Origin: Picocystis sp. L7
Lineage: Eukaryota; Chlorophyta; Picocystophyceae; Picocystales; Picocystaceae
Length of the DNA stretch: 64,000 nucleotides
Assembly: GCA_020975725.1 (NCBI GenBank)
Contig: QXJR01000030.1
Span: 310,001 to 374,000 of the forward strand
Direction of reading: 5' to 3'
Shown here in pieces: positions 9,357 through 18,818 of this stretch; position 1 is the first letter of the stretch, and each line of letters opens with the position of its first letter. The notes beneath the pieces are model-generated. The model worked only from the letters and a program-made list of their open reading frames with translations. It did not search any database and was not told where the DNA came from. The position numbers and the translations under genes are program-made.

Positions 9357-12300
9357 ATGAGCATAACCATGAATGATCCCACACAGCTTAACAGTGTTCC
9401 CTTACTAGATGGAGAAAATTGGAAGGACTGGTTCTTCAGAATGGAGAATCACCTTCGTCTCAATGGACTGTGGGCAGTCACTATGAGTGAACCCACCAAG
9501 GAGGAAAAAGAAAAAGATAAAACAATATTGCAGAAAATGGACTCAGCAAGATTCAGACTATTACAGTGTATTCAAAGTGATTATGTTGATAATGTGGTAC
9601 ATTGTGAAACACCTTATCAGATTTGGAAAGGTGTGAAAGACTTGTATGAAGAAACTGGATATGTGCGTGAACGAGCATTAAAGTCTGAATTACACAAGTT
9701 CAGAAAAGCAAGTGAAGAGAGCATTGAACACTACCTAAACAGGTTAGTACAAATCACAAATGGCTTGAGGAACATCGGTGTAACAATCACTGAAAAGGAA
9801 AAGACCACGATCGCATTGAATGCTTTACCTGCAGAGTATAATACTCTTACCACAATGCTTGACTTAGTGGGAGAAAAAAAGTCATTTGCTGAAATCAGAA
9901 GGATCTTGGTACGTGAAGAAGCTAAGCTCAGCATTAATGTGAGTTGCTTCAGCGGTGAACCTTCTCACACAACCCAAGCAATCTGTCCAATACCTGCACA
10001 AAAACAGAAACTGAAGTGTCAATACTGTCAAAAGATCGGGCACGAAGTTGACACCTGCAGAAATATAATGAGAGACCACGGCATCGAAGGACCAGTTGTA
10101 CCTAACAAGTATAAGACCAAAGGTAAGTTCAAAAGCAAAAGAAAAGAGGTACAAAAATTGATGTCCGCATTACCAGGCAAAGTCACATCAAAAACCAATG
10201 GTGACTGGATCATAGACTCAGGTGCCTCATGGCACATAACTAGAAACAAGAGTATTCTTGATGTCAGTACAATACGTAAGAAACAAACTGAAGTCCAAAT
10301 CACAGATGGTACTATACTTACCTCTCAGCTCATGGGAACTGCAGAGTTGACCTTGAACAACCGTTCAAGAACAAAACTGATTCTGCAGAATGTACTCTAC
10401 ATTCCGGAAGCTTCGACCAATCTCATTTCTGTGCATAGCCTGTGCAAGAGAGGCATGACAATAACGTTCAGCCCAGCAGGATGCAGAATCAAAAAGGGCA
10501 ACATCATATTGTCAGTCAACAGCAAAATTGGAAACTATTACTGCCTACAAGCCACTGCAAGAATATGGCATCAACGTCTGGGTCACGTAAACAGTGATCG
10601 TATTCGGAAACTCAGCTTACCATATAAGACTGATGAACCGTGTGAAGCCTGTATAACCTGCAAGCAAACCGCAGCAAAACATCAGCCAAAATATTACGAG
10701 CTTCGACCACTCGATCTAATTTACCTGGATGTCATGGGCCCAATAACGCCGGAAACACCTGCTGGATTCACACATATACTGTCAGTATTGGATCACTCCA
10801 CAAAATTTGGAATGGCTTACCTGATGACCAGCAAGGGAGAGGCTGCAAAGTACACCAAACAAGCTCTGACCAACCTGGAAAAACACTCTGGAGGTATCCA
10901 AGTGAAGACCATAAGAACAGATCGTGGTCAGGAATTCCTAGGTTCTGACCTCAAGAAATACCTGGATGAACGTGGAATTCTGCACGAACTTACCGCTGGT
11001 TACTCACCTGAACAGAATGACGCTGAACGATTCAACCGTGATCTCCGAGATCACGCCAGCACCATGCTTGCAGACAGCAACTTACCACCGAAATATTGGG
11101 GTGAAGCTGTCCGCAATTACTGCTATACCAGAAACAAAGTACCACCATCCATCAATTCAGATAAATGTTCACCCTATGAGAAACTCACAGGAAAAGAACC
11201 AGTCTTGAAGAACCTACGTGTGTTTGGTTGCCAGTGCTGGGTGCTGCAACCCAAACACAAGCTAGCAAGCAAGTTCGAACCACGGAGCAAAGCAGGAATT
11301 TTTCTCGGATATGAAAACTCTGCCACTTACAGAGTACTCGTTGGAAATAACCTGGTCATAAGCAGAAATGTCAGATTTAATGAACAGAAGATGGGTGAAT
11401 ACACACCGACATTATATGAGAAGCGTACCTTTGGTGAGCTGGTGAATTACCAACACCAGCCAATCCAGTGGGAGAATACCCCCACTGAATTGGCTGATAT
11501 GGGTACTGATGACACCCATTCAGCTGCAAATGAAAACCAAAGTGAAGCCAGTGATAAACCAACTCTGGAAACTACAGAAAATGATCAACCACTGGATGAA
11601 GAAACAAATTCTGGTCAGCGATATAATCTACGACCCCACCGTAGGACAAATTATACGGCATTCCTTACCAAAGAACTTCCAGATAAATTTGATGGCTACA
11701 AACAAGCCATGCGTAGACCAGACAGTGTAATGTGGCAAGAAGCAGTACAAACTGAACTCAACTCTTTGAACCAGATGAGGACCTGGACTTTTACTGATCT
11801 GCCAAAAGGAAAAAAGGCACTTGGCACAAAGTGGATATTCAACATCAAGCGAGATGGTCACAATAACATCACCAAGTATAAGGCTAGGCTGGTAGCCCTT
11901 GGATGCCATCAGAGACCTGGAGAAGATTACGACGAGATATATGCATCAGTTGTCAGTAAAACTGGACTCAGGCTTTTTCTAGCTACAGTAAATCAACTGG
12001 ACTTACACCTTCACCAAATGGATGTAGAAACTGCCTTTCTAAATGCAGAGCTTGAAGATGAAGTATACTTGCAGATTCCCTACGGATTAATCGAAGAACA
12101 AAAGTCAGCTCAAGTTCTAAAACTGAACAGAAGCCTCTACGGACTGAAGCAAGCTCCACGAGCATGGTTTCAAGAACTGACCAAAACACTCACCGACCTT
12201 AATTTCATATGCATCCAACTAGACCAAAGTGTGCTGAAGTGCAAGGCAGACGGTACAATCATCTACATATGTTTTTATGTGGATGACATTCTAATCGCGA

Positions 12301-13373
12301 GTCTCGATCCAGAATCCATAAACCAGGTAAAGCAATTGATCAAGAAAAAATACAAGATAACTGATATGGGAGAAGCAAAGCATTTTCTGGGAATGACCAT
12401 CATAAGAAATCGACCTGAGAGAAAAATGATATTGCATCAAATCAACAAAGTCAGTAACTATGTACAGCAAAATGGCATTGAGTCCAGCAAGGTACAATCA
12501 ATCCCAATCAACGTACCACTGAATGATGATTCACAGGAGGAGGCAATCAATCACCTGCACTATCAGAAAATATGTGGTCAGCTTCAGTATTTGAGTGGCA
12601 CAACACGGCCAGACATCTGTCATGCTGCATCTGCACTGGCACGATACAATGCAAAACCAAAGAAAACACAGTGGAATGCTCTTCGTGGAACGCTGAAATA
12701 CCTGCATGGAACAGAATCACACGCGTTAGTCTATGAAGCAACAGATGAAGATGTAAGAGATCAGATCAAGATCATCACACATAGTGATGCAGATTATGCC
12801 AGTGACAAGGACAGCAGAAGGTCAAGGACAGGATTTGTGATCCAGGTGATGGGATCACTGGTGGCTTGGCAGAGCAAAATGCAACCTACCATATCCATAT
12901 CAACCACGGAAGCTGAATACCAAGCGGCTACAGCTGCAGTTAAAGAAACACTTTGGATCAAGAACTACTTGCAGCAACTACTGGAACCTAGAAACATATC
13001 TGCGAAGATATACATGGACAATCAGTCAGCCCTACGATTGATACAAAATCCACAGTCCGTAACGCGTGCAAAACACATAGATGTACAGCATCATTTTTTG
13101 CGCGAACGTGCCATACGCGAAGAAGTGAAGTTCGAATACTGTCCGACTAATGAAATGAACGCAGACTACCTTACCAAGCAAGTTCCACTGGAGAAGTTCA
13201 AGATGTGCATCAGCAACATTGGAATGAAGAAACCCTCGGAAGCAGAGCTGAGTGGGAGTGTTGAAACGAATGTTAATTCGTTTAGGGTTTACAGCTCTTC
13301 CTCCAAGACCAAGTCCTTCGACCAAGGTGAAGGGTCGATCGACAGCTCGACATGTGGATCACCGACAACATGA
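9357..13373 (+). CDS. Copia gag-pol polyprotein
   Basis: A single 1338-residue frame of a Ty1/copia element. In order it has a Gag domain with LDGENWKDWFFRMENHL, a CCHC zinc knuckle near residue 221 (CQYCQKIGHEVDTC), an aspartic protease near 284 (WIIDSGASWHIT), and the pre-integrase zinc region. The integrase core follows from about 452 with DVMGPI, IRTDRGQEF and EQNDAER. Reverse transcriptase includes TKWIFNIKRDG and FYVDDILIAS near 973. RNase H starts near 1142 (HSDADYASDK). The reading frame ends inside the right LTR. Codon use is much AT-richer than in host genes. It belongs to the mobile element and is not a host gene. Confidence 0.95.
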   Translation: MSITMNDPTQLNSVPLLDGENWKDWFFRMENHLRLNGLWAVTMSEPTKEEKEKDKTILQKMDSARFRLLQCIQSDYVDNVVHCETPYQIWKGVKDLYEETGYVRERALKSELHKFRKASEESIEHYLNRLVQITNGLRNIGVTITEKEKTTIALNALPAEYNTLTTMLDLVGEKKSFAEIRRILVREEAKLSINVSCFSGEPSHTTQAICPIPAQKQKLKCQYCQKIGHEVDTCRNIMRDHGIEGPVVPNKYKTKGKFKSKRKEVQKLMSALPGKVTSKTNGDWIIDSGASWHITRNKSILDVSTIRKKQTEVQITDGTILTSQLMGTAELTLNNRSRTKLILQNVLYIPEASTNLISVHSLCKRGMTITFSPAGCRIKKGNIILSVNSKIGNYYCLQATARIWHQRLGHVNSDRIRKLSLPYKTDEPCEACITCKQTAAKHQPKYYELRPLDLIYLDVMGPITPETPAGFTHILSVLDHSTKFGMAYLMTSKGEAAKYTKQALTNLEKHSGGIQVKTIRTDRGQEFLGSDLKKYLDERGILHELTAGYSPEQNDAERFNRDLRDHASTMLADSNLPPKYWGEAVRNYCYTRNKVPPSINSDKCSPYEKLTGKEPVLKNLRVFGCQCWVLQPKHKLASKFEPRSKAGIFLGYENSATYRVLVGNNLVISRNVRFNEQKMGEYTPTLYEKRTFGELVNYQHQPIQWENTPTELADMGTDDTHSAANENQSEASDKPTLETTENDQPLDEETNSGQRYNLRPHRRTNYTAFLTKELPDKFDGYKQAMRRPDSVMWQEAVQTELNSLNQMRTWTFTDLPKGKKALGTKWIFNIKRDGHNNITKYKARLVALGCHQRPGEDYDEIYASVVSKTGLRLFLATVNQLDLHLHQMDVETAFLNAELEDEVYLQIPYGLIEEQKSAQVLKLNRSLYGLKQAPRAWFQELTKTLTDLNFICIQLDQSVLKCKADGTIIYICFYVDDILIASLDPESINQVKQLIKKKYKITDMGEAKHFLGMTIIRNRPERKMILHQINKVSNYVQQNGIESSKVQSIPINVPLNDDSQEEAINHLHYQKICGQLQYLSGTTRPDICHAASALARYNAKPKKTQWNALRGTLKYLHGTESHALVYEATDEDVRDQIKIITHSDADYASDKDSRRSRTGFVIQVMGSLVAWQSKMQPTISISTTEAEYQAATAAVKETLWIKNYLQQLLEPRNISAKIYMDNQSALRLIQNPQSVTRAKHIDVQHHFLRERAIREEVKFEYCPTNEMNADYLTKQVPLEKFKMCISNIGMKKPSEAELSGSVETNVNSFRVYSSSSKTKSFDQGEGSIDSSTCGSPTT

Positions 13374-13740
13374 CCAGCGACGAACAAACGTCGTGCAAGA
13401 ACGAATCATAGAATTCGACATACGACTGTCGAATACACTCAAGTATACCAATGAGAATACATTGGACGGAATCGAACACCTGCGACTATTTAAGAGCGCA
13501 GTGCATGCCTTGTAATACAGAACTTTGACGAAGTCATCCCCTTCACACCAGAATTCTCTTGCCATCGAGCCAACGCATCGAAACTCGTTGTCGAAGGATA
13601 GAGAACACATTGAAGAAGCGGAAAAGGGTATCTATTACCCAGCGCAGTAGCGAAAGACATACTGCACAGCGGTTCACAACCACGTCACAACAGTGCGTGG
13701 AACAGTGAGTTTAATCTCAGAAGAAATCGATATTTCAACA
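13259..13740 (+). repeat. Right LTR of copia element
   Basis: 482 bp that repeat the left LTR and end in TTTCAACA, followed by the CTTTC target duplication at 13741-13745. The gag-pol frame terminates within its first 115 bp. Confidence 0.95.
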
Positions 13741-14109
13741 CTTTCTCCCTTTTGGATCAGGATCGATCCGAACCGGTTCCTCCCTTTCGACCCCTTCCTT
13801 CCTCCCATCTCTTCGGGAGCGTGGGTCCGTCCCCGTCTCCGTTCGAAGGGGGAGGGAGAGAGGGAGGGGATCCGACCGTACCCCCTCCCCCTCCCGATCC
13901 GGATGGGTGAGAGGTGGGGATCGAAAGGAAGGGAAGGGGAGAGGGAGAGGGAAGGGAGAGGGAGAGGGAGAGAGGGAGAGAGGGAGAGAGGGAGAGAGGG
14001 AGAGAGGGAGAGAAGGGAGAGAAGGGAGAGGGGAGAGGGAGAGAAGGAAGGGGAGGGGATCGAAAAGAAGGGAGAGGGAGAGGGAGAGGGAGAGGGAGAG
14101 AGACCGCCC
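13741..14109. promoter_or_regulatory. Upstream region of LpxB-like gene
   Basis: Host DNA resuming after the retrotransposon. It carries GATCGATCC palindromes and then a long purine tract reaching almost to the ATG. Without the element, this segment and 8837-8850 would be one bidirectional promoter of roughly 380 bp. Confidence 0.4.
13926..14101 (+). repeat. GGGAGA-type purine microsatellite
   Basis: About 175 bp made almost only of G and A, built from GGGAGA/GGAGAG units with small interruptions such as GATCGAAAAG. It ends within 10 bp of the LpxB-like start codon, so it probably lies in the 5-prime leader or core promoter. Open frames through it encode only Arg/Glu/Gly repeats. Confidence 0.9.
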
Positions 14110-15624
14110 ATGGACGCGCGAGGGGTGGGCACGAGGGGAGGGACGAGATCCCAAGGATGGAGGAGGAGGAGGAGGAAGGAAAAAAGACGCGTGGAAGGGA
14201 TGGAAGCGGACGTGCTGATGCTTTCCAACGGACCCGGAGAAGTGGCGGCGTGGGTGCGGGCCGTCGCACAAGCCTTGGACGAAACCAGGGATCCGACGCG
14301 CGTGCGAACGTCCCTGATGCTCGCACCGTGCGCACACGCCAGCGGGAGGGAAGGAGAACTGGCCGGAAAAATCCGTGGACTGGACCGTGCGGCCGAAGCC
14401 GAAGCGTTCCTGCCCATGCTCCTGGGTGGAAGCGCACCCCGAGGATGGACGTTCGCCGACAAAGGGATCGTGGTGTTCCTGGGAGGAGAACAAGCCTTCG
14501 CCATCGCCATCGCCAAACGATTGGGCTATCCCGTCCTGATCTACGCCGAGGATCGAGCGAGATGGACCGCGCTCGGAGACGCCTACGCCGTGCGCAGCCG
14601 AGCGACGATGCAACAAGTGCCCGAACGACACCGAAACAAGTGCCGCGTCGTGGGCGACCTGCTGCAGGCCGCGGCCAGGAGGGACGCTCGCGCGCGTCGC
14701 GGAGGGAAGGAAGGACCCGGGAGGACGGTGGAGAACGAACCCAAAAAAATGGTGGTGGGCATCCTGCCCGGATCCAAACGGGCCAAGATCGCCATGGGGG
14801 TGCCCTACATGTTGGCCGTGGCCTGCGCGTTGGACCAAACCTACGTTGCCATGGACCAGGTGCCCCCGCGGTACGTCCTCCCCCTGGCCCCCACCGTCAC
14901 CCTGGAAGAGCTCGAAGAAGCGGCGTCCCGCCCCACGCAGGGATGGGCCACCGCCACCCTGGTGCGTGCCCACGAGGCCCGTCCCAAACGGACGTTGGGA
15001 ACGGACGCGTGCGTGGAAGGCACCCTCATGGCGTCCTGGAAAGGGATGCACGCCCAAGTGGACGTGTGGAGCAACGCCGCACCTGCCTACGGACTCCTGT
15101 CGGGATGCGATCTGTGCGTGACCACCGTGGGCACCAACACGGCGGAATTGGCCGCGCTGGGGACGCCCATGGTGGTCGCGCTGCCCACCCACGATCTCGC
15201 CGCCTTTCGAGGAGCGAGCGGAGGGATCCTCGGCCTGATGGCGCAGGCTCCCGGACCCGTGGGAGAGTGGGTGGCACGGGCCACCAACGCCGCACTGCTG
15301 AAAGACAACGTGCACCTGTCCTGGCCCAACATGTGGGCTCAGGCGGAGGTCGTCCCCGAAATGGTGGGCCTCGTGGAACCTGAAGAGGTCGCCGAACGAG
15401 CGATGGCCCTGCTGCAGGACGAGGACGCTTTGGCGATCATGAGCAAGAGGTTACGCGTGCTCAGCTCAAGGGCCGCGGACGGGGAACGAACGGACCTTCC
15501 TCCCGAAGAGATCGATGCGCTGGCGAAAGAGAAAGACGGGGAAACCCACACGGCGGACGCAGAGGACGCCGCCGATCTCGTGGTTCGCATGATCCTGGAC
15601 CTCCTCGCATTAGATCCGGCGTGA
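14110..15624 (+). CDS. Cyanobacterial-type lipid-A-disaccharide-synthase-like glycosyltransferase
   Basis: This 504-residue protein resembles the LpxB-like GT family conserved in cyanobacteria and plastid-bearing eukaryotes, not classical LpxB. The N-terminal block ADVLMLSNGPGEVAAWVRAV starts near residue 33. It is followed by APCAHASGREGELA, GGEQAFAIAIAKRLGYPVLIYAEDRARW-type strands, a nucleotide-site ILPGSKRAKI, and CDLCVTTVGTNTAELAALGTP near 336-356. The first roughly 30 residues are Arg-rich and could target the plastid. ATG 14110 gives that leader and ATG 14200 would remove it. Substrates are unknown: eukaryotic algae are not known to make bacterial lipid A in quantity, so a plastid glycolipid or another acceptor is possible. 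Confidence 0.7.
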   Translation: MDARGVGTRGGTRSQGWRRRRRKEKRRVEGMEADVLMLSNGPGEVAAWVRAVAQALDETRDPTRVRTSLMLAPCAHASGREGELAGKIRGLDRAAEAEAFLPMLLGGSAPRGWTFADKGIVVFLGGEQAFAIAIAKRLGYPVLIYAEDRARWTALGDAYAVRSRATMQQVPERHRNKCRVVGDLLQAAARRDARARRGGKEGPGRTVENEPKKMVVGILPGSKRAKIAMGVPYMLAVACALDQTYVAMDQVPPRYVLPLAPTVTLEELEEAASRPTQGWATATLVRAHEARPKRTLGTDACVEGTLMASWKGMHAQVDVWSNAAPAYGLLSGCDLCVTTVGTNTAELAALGTPMVVALPTHDLAAFRGASGGILGLMAQAPGPVGEWVARATNAALLKDNVHLSWPNMWAQAEVVPEMVGLVEPEEVAERAMALLQDEDALAIMSKRLRVLSSRAADGERTDLPPEEIDALAKEKDGETHTADAEDAADLVVRMILDLLALDPA

Positions 15625-15819
15625 CGACAGGACGATGACAAAGATGCAAGGATTGATCACTTTACATACCAGGGCCACCCACGGTCGCCAGCGCTGAAAG
15701 AAGCGGTGGCCGGACGGGTTCAGAGCACTTGCAGGTGTTTTTTTGGGGGGAGGGCTTGCCTCGGAAGATAACAAAATGTACAGATGTCGATGATGCTTGG
15801 CACCGGCTTCGTGTCGCGG

Positions 15820-17598
15820 TCAAGCGTCCTGCTTTCGGTGATTGTTCTCCACGGGCAGATCCCCAGCGTCCACGGACGCTTCCAGCTGAATCAGCTCTTC
15901 ATGCAGCTGGGCGGCCTCGTCGTACCTCCGGTCTTCCAGGGCCTTTTCGATGGCCACGATCAAAGAGTGAAACCGGTCGGTCGCGATGACCCTGTCTATC
16001 TCATCCCGCAGCCTGCTTGCATCCTCGTACCTCTCCTCCTGGACGGCCACCGCCAGGTGGGCTCGCAGGTGTGTGGTGGGATCCAGGTGGCGTTGGCCGG
16101 CGGCCTGGACGGCCTTGGCAATATCGAATGCGACCGCGGGGGCCGACGCTTCGCTTGCGACTTGCGGCCCGGCTTCCGCACGAAGAGAATAGGCAGATAT
16201 ATCCACGATCTTCTGGTTCACAAATATGGGGGCACCGAATCGCACCGCCAGGTTGATGGCATCGGAGGGCCGTGCGTCCACCTCGATCTCCATCTCCTTC
16301 TGGTGGTCCGTCTTCAGGTAGAAGATGGATGCATAGTACGTGTTGTCGACCAGCTTGGTGACCTTCACTCGCGCAACCGTCACGCTGAGGGCCTGGAGGG
16401 AGTTTTTCATAAGATCGTGGGTCATGGGTCTCGCCTGGTGAGCGCGGTGAAGGCGAGTGTCGCCGCGCTGGTCAGCCTGCTGCGCTCGGCCGCTTGAACC
16501 CGTCCCCCATCAGGATGGTGCGCGGGGAAGGGGGGAGGGGGCGGTTTCGAACGTCGTACGCAATCTGCGCGGGACGTACGGTCGTGCGTTTGTTGATCTC
16601 TTTGATCAGCGCCGTGCATTCAAAGTCCCCTGTTGACGGCAAGTCCGAGGTCAGATTGGAACCGCGGGATCGGAAGGACGTGTTCCTTGGACGTCTCGCG
16701 GGCCGTCCGCGTTCCTACCAACAAACACAGGGATCACCAGATCGCTGCTGAAGAGCTTGAGGAAGATGACGTGTCCCTGGTTGGCCGTTCTTCCCACTGC
16801 GTTCACGCGCGAGGAACGCTCCCGGTCAGCTGGCCCTTGTTTCAGGACGTTTCTCGTCCCAGTTCGCCTTTCGTTCTCTCGTCCCAGTTCGCCTTTCGTT
16901 CTCTCGTCCCTCCATCTCCTCCTCGTCGTCGTCTTGTCCCATCCTTCTCGCGAGGGCCTTCCATGTCGGCTTGGTTCGGACGTTTCCCTTCGAAGGATGG
17001 CGTCCGATGGGTGTCGGAGGATTCCCCTTCGACCTCCGTTTCACGCGGTCCGACACGTGAAGGATTGGCGTTCCGCGTGTCCCTTTCGTTCCGTCGGATT
17101 CGTCTTCCAGCTGCGTTTGGTCCGACGCACGTGCACGCGGATGCCGTCGATTCCTCCTCACTCTCTCTCGCTTCGCTTCGGTCGAACCGTCGCACGGGAC
17201 TTCGTCGTCCGTGGCGTTCAGCGAGGCAGGAAGCGACGTATCTCCGTGTCGGATCGCCTGCACTTGCAGGTCCGTCCCGTTCTTCCCTTGTTTATCCCTC
17301 GTGGGTGCGTGTGTGCGTTTCCCATGGCCTCTGCTCGCTTCTGCTTCCCTTTCTGTCCCTTTTTTATCTCGCGCATGGACGCACCGTTGTCCACGTACGC
17401 TTGCACGTATCGTTCTTCGGCGGTGTCTGGATCGTCGGGAAGGGCCCGTACGACGGCTTTCGTGCGTTTCCCTTGGTTCTTCTTGTCTTTTTTCCTTTGG
17501 TGCAGGCGTAAGAAGGACTTCCTGGTGCCGTGCAGACCGCCCGATCCGCACGTGATGCGCATGGGAGGGGATGAAGCGCGTCCGATCCACGTCGTCAT
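15820..17598 (-). CDS. Plastid BFN (DUF151) + UVR protein, four exons
   Basis: Bifunctional-nuclease-domain protein like plant BBD1/2. I place exon 4 at 15820-16434, exon 3 at 16580-16629, exon 2 at 16719-16796 and exon 1 ending at 17385. Introns are GTGCGT...AG (16797-17384), GTAGGA...AG (16630-16718) and GTACGT...AG (16435-16579), and phases agree at every join. The spliced product reads ERYVQAYVDN, then GHVIFLKLFSSDLVIPVFVG, DFECTALIKEINKRTT and ARPMTHDLMKN, the continuous BFN core. Two UVR-like repeats follow (YEDASRLRDEIDRVI and YDEAAQLHEELIQLE). Exon 1 supplies a basic transit-like leader. Its ATG could be 17661, 17598 or 17562. Nuclease activity is a family property, not shown here. 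Confidence 0.8.
16858..16907. repeat. Tandem duplication of 25 bp within BFN intron 1
   Basis: Two exact adjacent copies of a 25-bp unit beginning CCCAGTTCGCCTTTCGTT. They lie in the 588-bp first intron of the BFN gene, so they do not affect the protein. Confidence 0.9.
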
Positions 17599-18818
17599 CG
17601 TCACTGCCAAAACGTCTCCCACCCACCGAGACACACATCCCCCCCCCCTCACCACCACCACGTGCCTGACCTGCTCCCTCCCCGTCCTTCTCTCTCCCTC
17701 TCCACCCTAGTCGATCCCTTTCCCTCTTGGTCGATCTCCTACTCTCCCACCGGGTCGATCTCCTTCTCTCCCACCGGGTCGATCTCCTTCTCTCCCACCG
17801 GGTCGATCTCCTTCTCTCCCACCGGGTCGATCTCCTTCTCTCCCACCGGGTCGATCTCCTCCCTTCCAATCCTGGTCGATCCCTTTCCCTCTTGGTCGAT
17901 CTCCTACTCTCCCAAGATCGGATCCAACTGTCGATGCCCCATCGATCCCACGCCGTTTCCGTCGCTGTCCATCCGCGTTCGGTCTCGCCCGGGCCGAAGG
18001 AAGGGCGTCCTAATTCCGTCTCCATCCGCGTCCCCTTCCCTGCATGGCCCTTGCAACCTGGGTGGATGGATGTAGAGGCCAACGTAGCCGCACCGTCGCA
18101 ATGGCCGATCAAGGATGGAAAGGTCAAGGGAAAGGACGAAGGACGTCCAACCAGAGATGGGGAGGGGTGGCAAGGCGAACCGACGGTAGACGTGTGGGTA
18201 GAAAGGTCGAGAGAGGTTCGGATCCATGCAACGAAGAAATGGGAACGCACGGTCGTGGACGAGAAGGAATAGAAGTCTCAACCCACGAGAGGAAAGATGC
18301 ATGGGGACGAAGGGAGACCCGACCCTACCGTCCAATGGTGCGAGAAACGAGAGCCGCCTGTTACAGGTAAGGCGATTGTACGATGCCATTCCACAGCTGT
18401 ACGTCGACCCGGTGCGAAATCCGTCCCATCCCTCCATGAAAGCCAAGCACTTGTCCGTGCGGTTTATGCATATTCGGCAATGGACACCTCGCGCCATCCC
18501 CGGGATTCGAAACCACCCCCCGACGAAACGGTCGAAAATCGTGACACACCCCACCGATATTCCCTCTTTTCCATCCACCGCACAGGAACGAAAACCACCC
18601 CCGAAAACCGGAACGTCCCCCATTTCCCCTCCCCCGGTGCAGATGCACCTCTTTTTCGTGGGGTGTATGTGGGTGGAAAGGGGTGCAACTGAAAGTGTCC
18701 GTTTGAACCCGGAGGGGGACAGATCGACGTTCAATGTCCATTTCAAATCTTCGCGTTCGCGTCGGTCGGTGCGACACGAGCGCGTGCTCGCCTGGCGAAG
18801 GACCACGTCGCGAACAGG
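17599..18818. promoter_or_regulatory. Divergent region between BFN and NUF2 genes
   Basis: About 1.2 kb between two start codons. It contains the 24-bp minisatellite at 17743-17862 and a copy of GCAGATGCACC at 18639-18649. Minus-strand open frames across it are low-complexity and I reject them as genes. Confidence 0.4.
17743..17862. repeat. 24-bp minisatellite, five copies
   Basis: Five head-to-tail copies of a 24-bp unit containing CCACCGGGTCGATCTCC. A 39-bp segment beginning TCGATCCCTTTCCC flanks the array on both sides (from 17711 and from 17876). Each unit carries a GGTCGATC core, like the TCGATC palindromes seen in other upstream regions. Confidence 0.9.

Larger units (their letters stand above)
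8856..13740 (+). mobile_element. Whole-looking Ty1/copia LTR retrotransposon
   Basis: A 4885-bp element bounded by a CTTTC target duplication. It has two 482-bp LTRs, a primer-binding site, one gag-pol frame and a purine-rich stretch before the right LTR. The LTRs begin TGTTGAAA and end TTTCAACA. As far as I can read they are identical, which indicates a very recent insertion. The element is clearly AT-richer than the surrounding genes. Its order (protease, integrase, reverse transcriptase, RNase H) is that of Ty1/copia. It lies in the short promoter space between the divergent RSH and LpxB-like genes, in the orientation of the latter. It looks whole, with no visible break. Confidence 0.95.

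Noticed and set aside
13735-15315. 526-codon minus-strand frame over the LpxB-like gene
   Set aside because: Antisense shadow and partly GA-repeat translation; no domain.
17743-17862. Possible CRISPR array
   Set aside because: The units are directly tandem without unique spacers, and the genome is eukaryotic.
17727-18272. Plus-strand protein with repeated HRVDLLLS
   Set aside because: It is only the translation of the 24-bp minisatellite in the promoter region.
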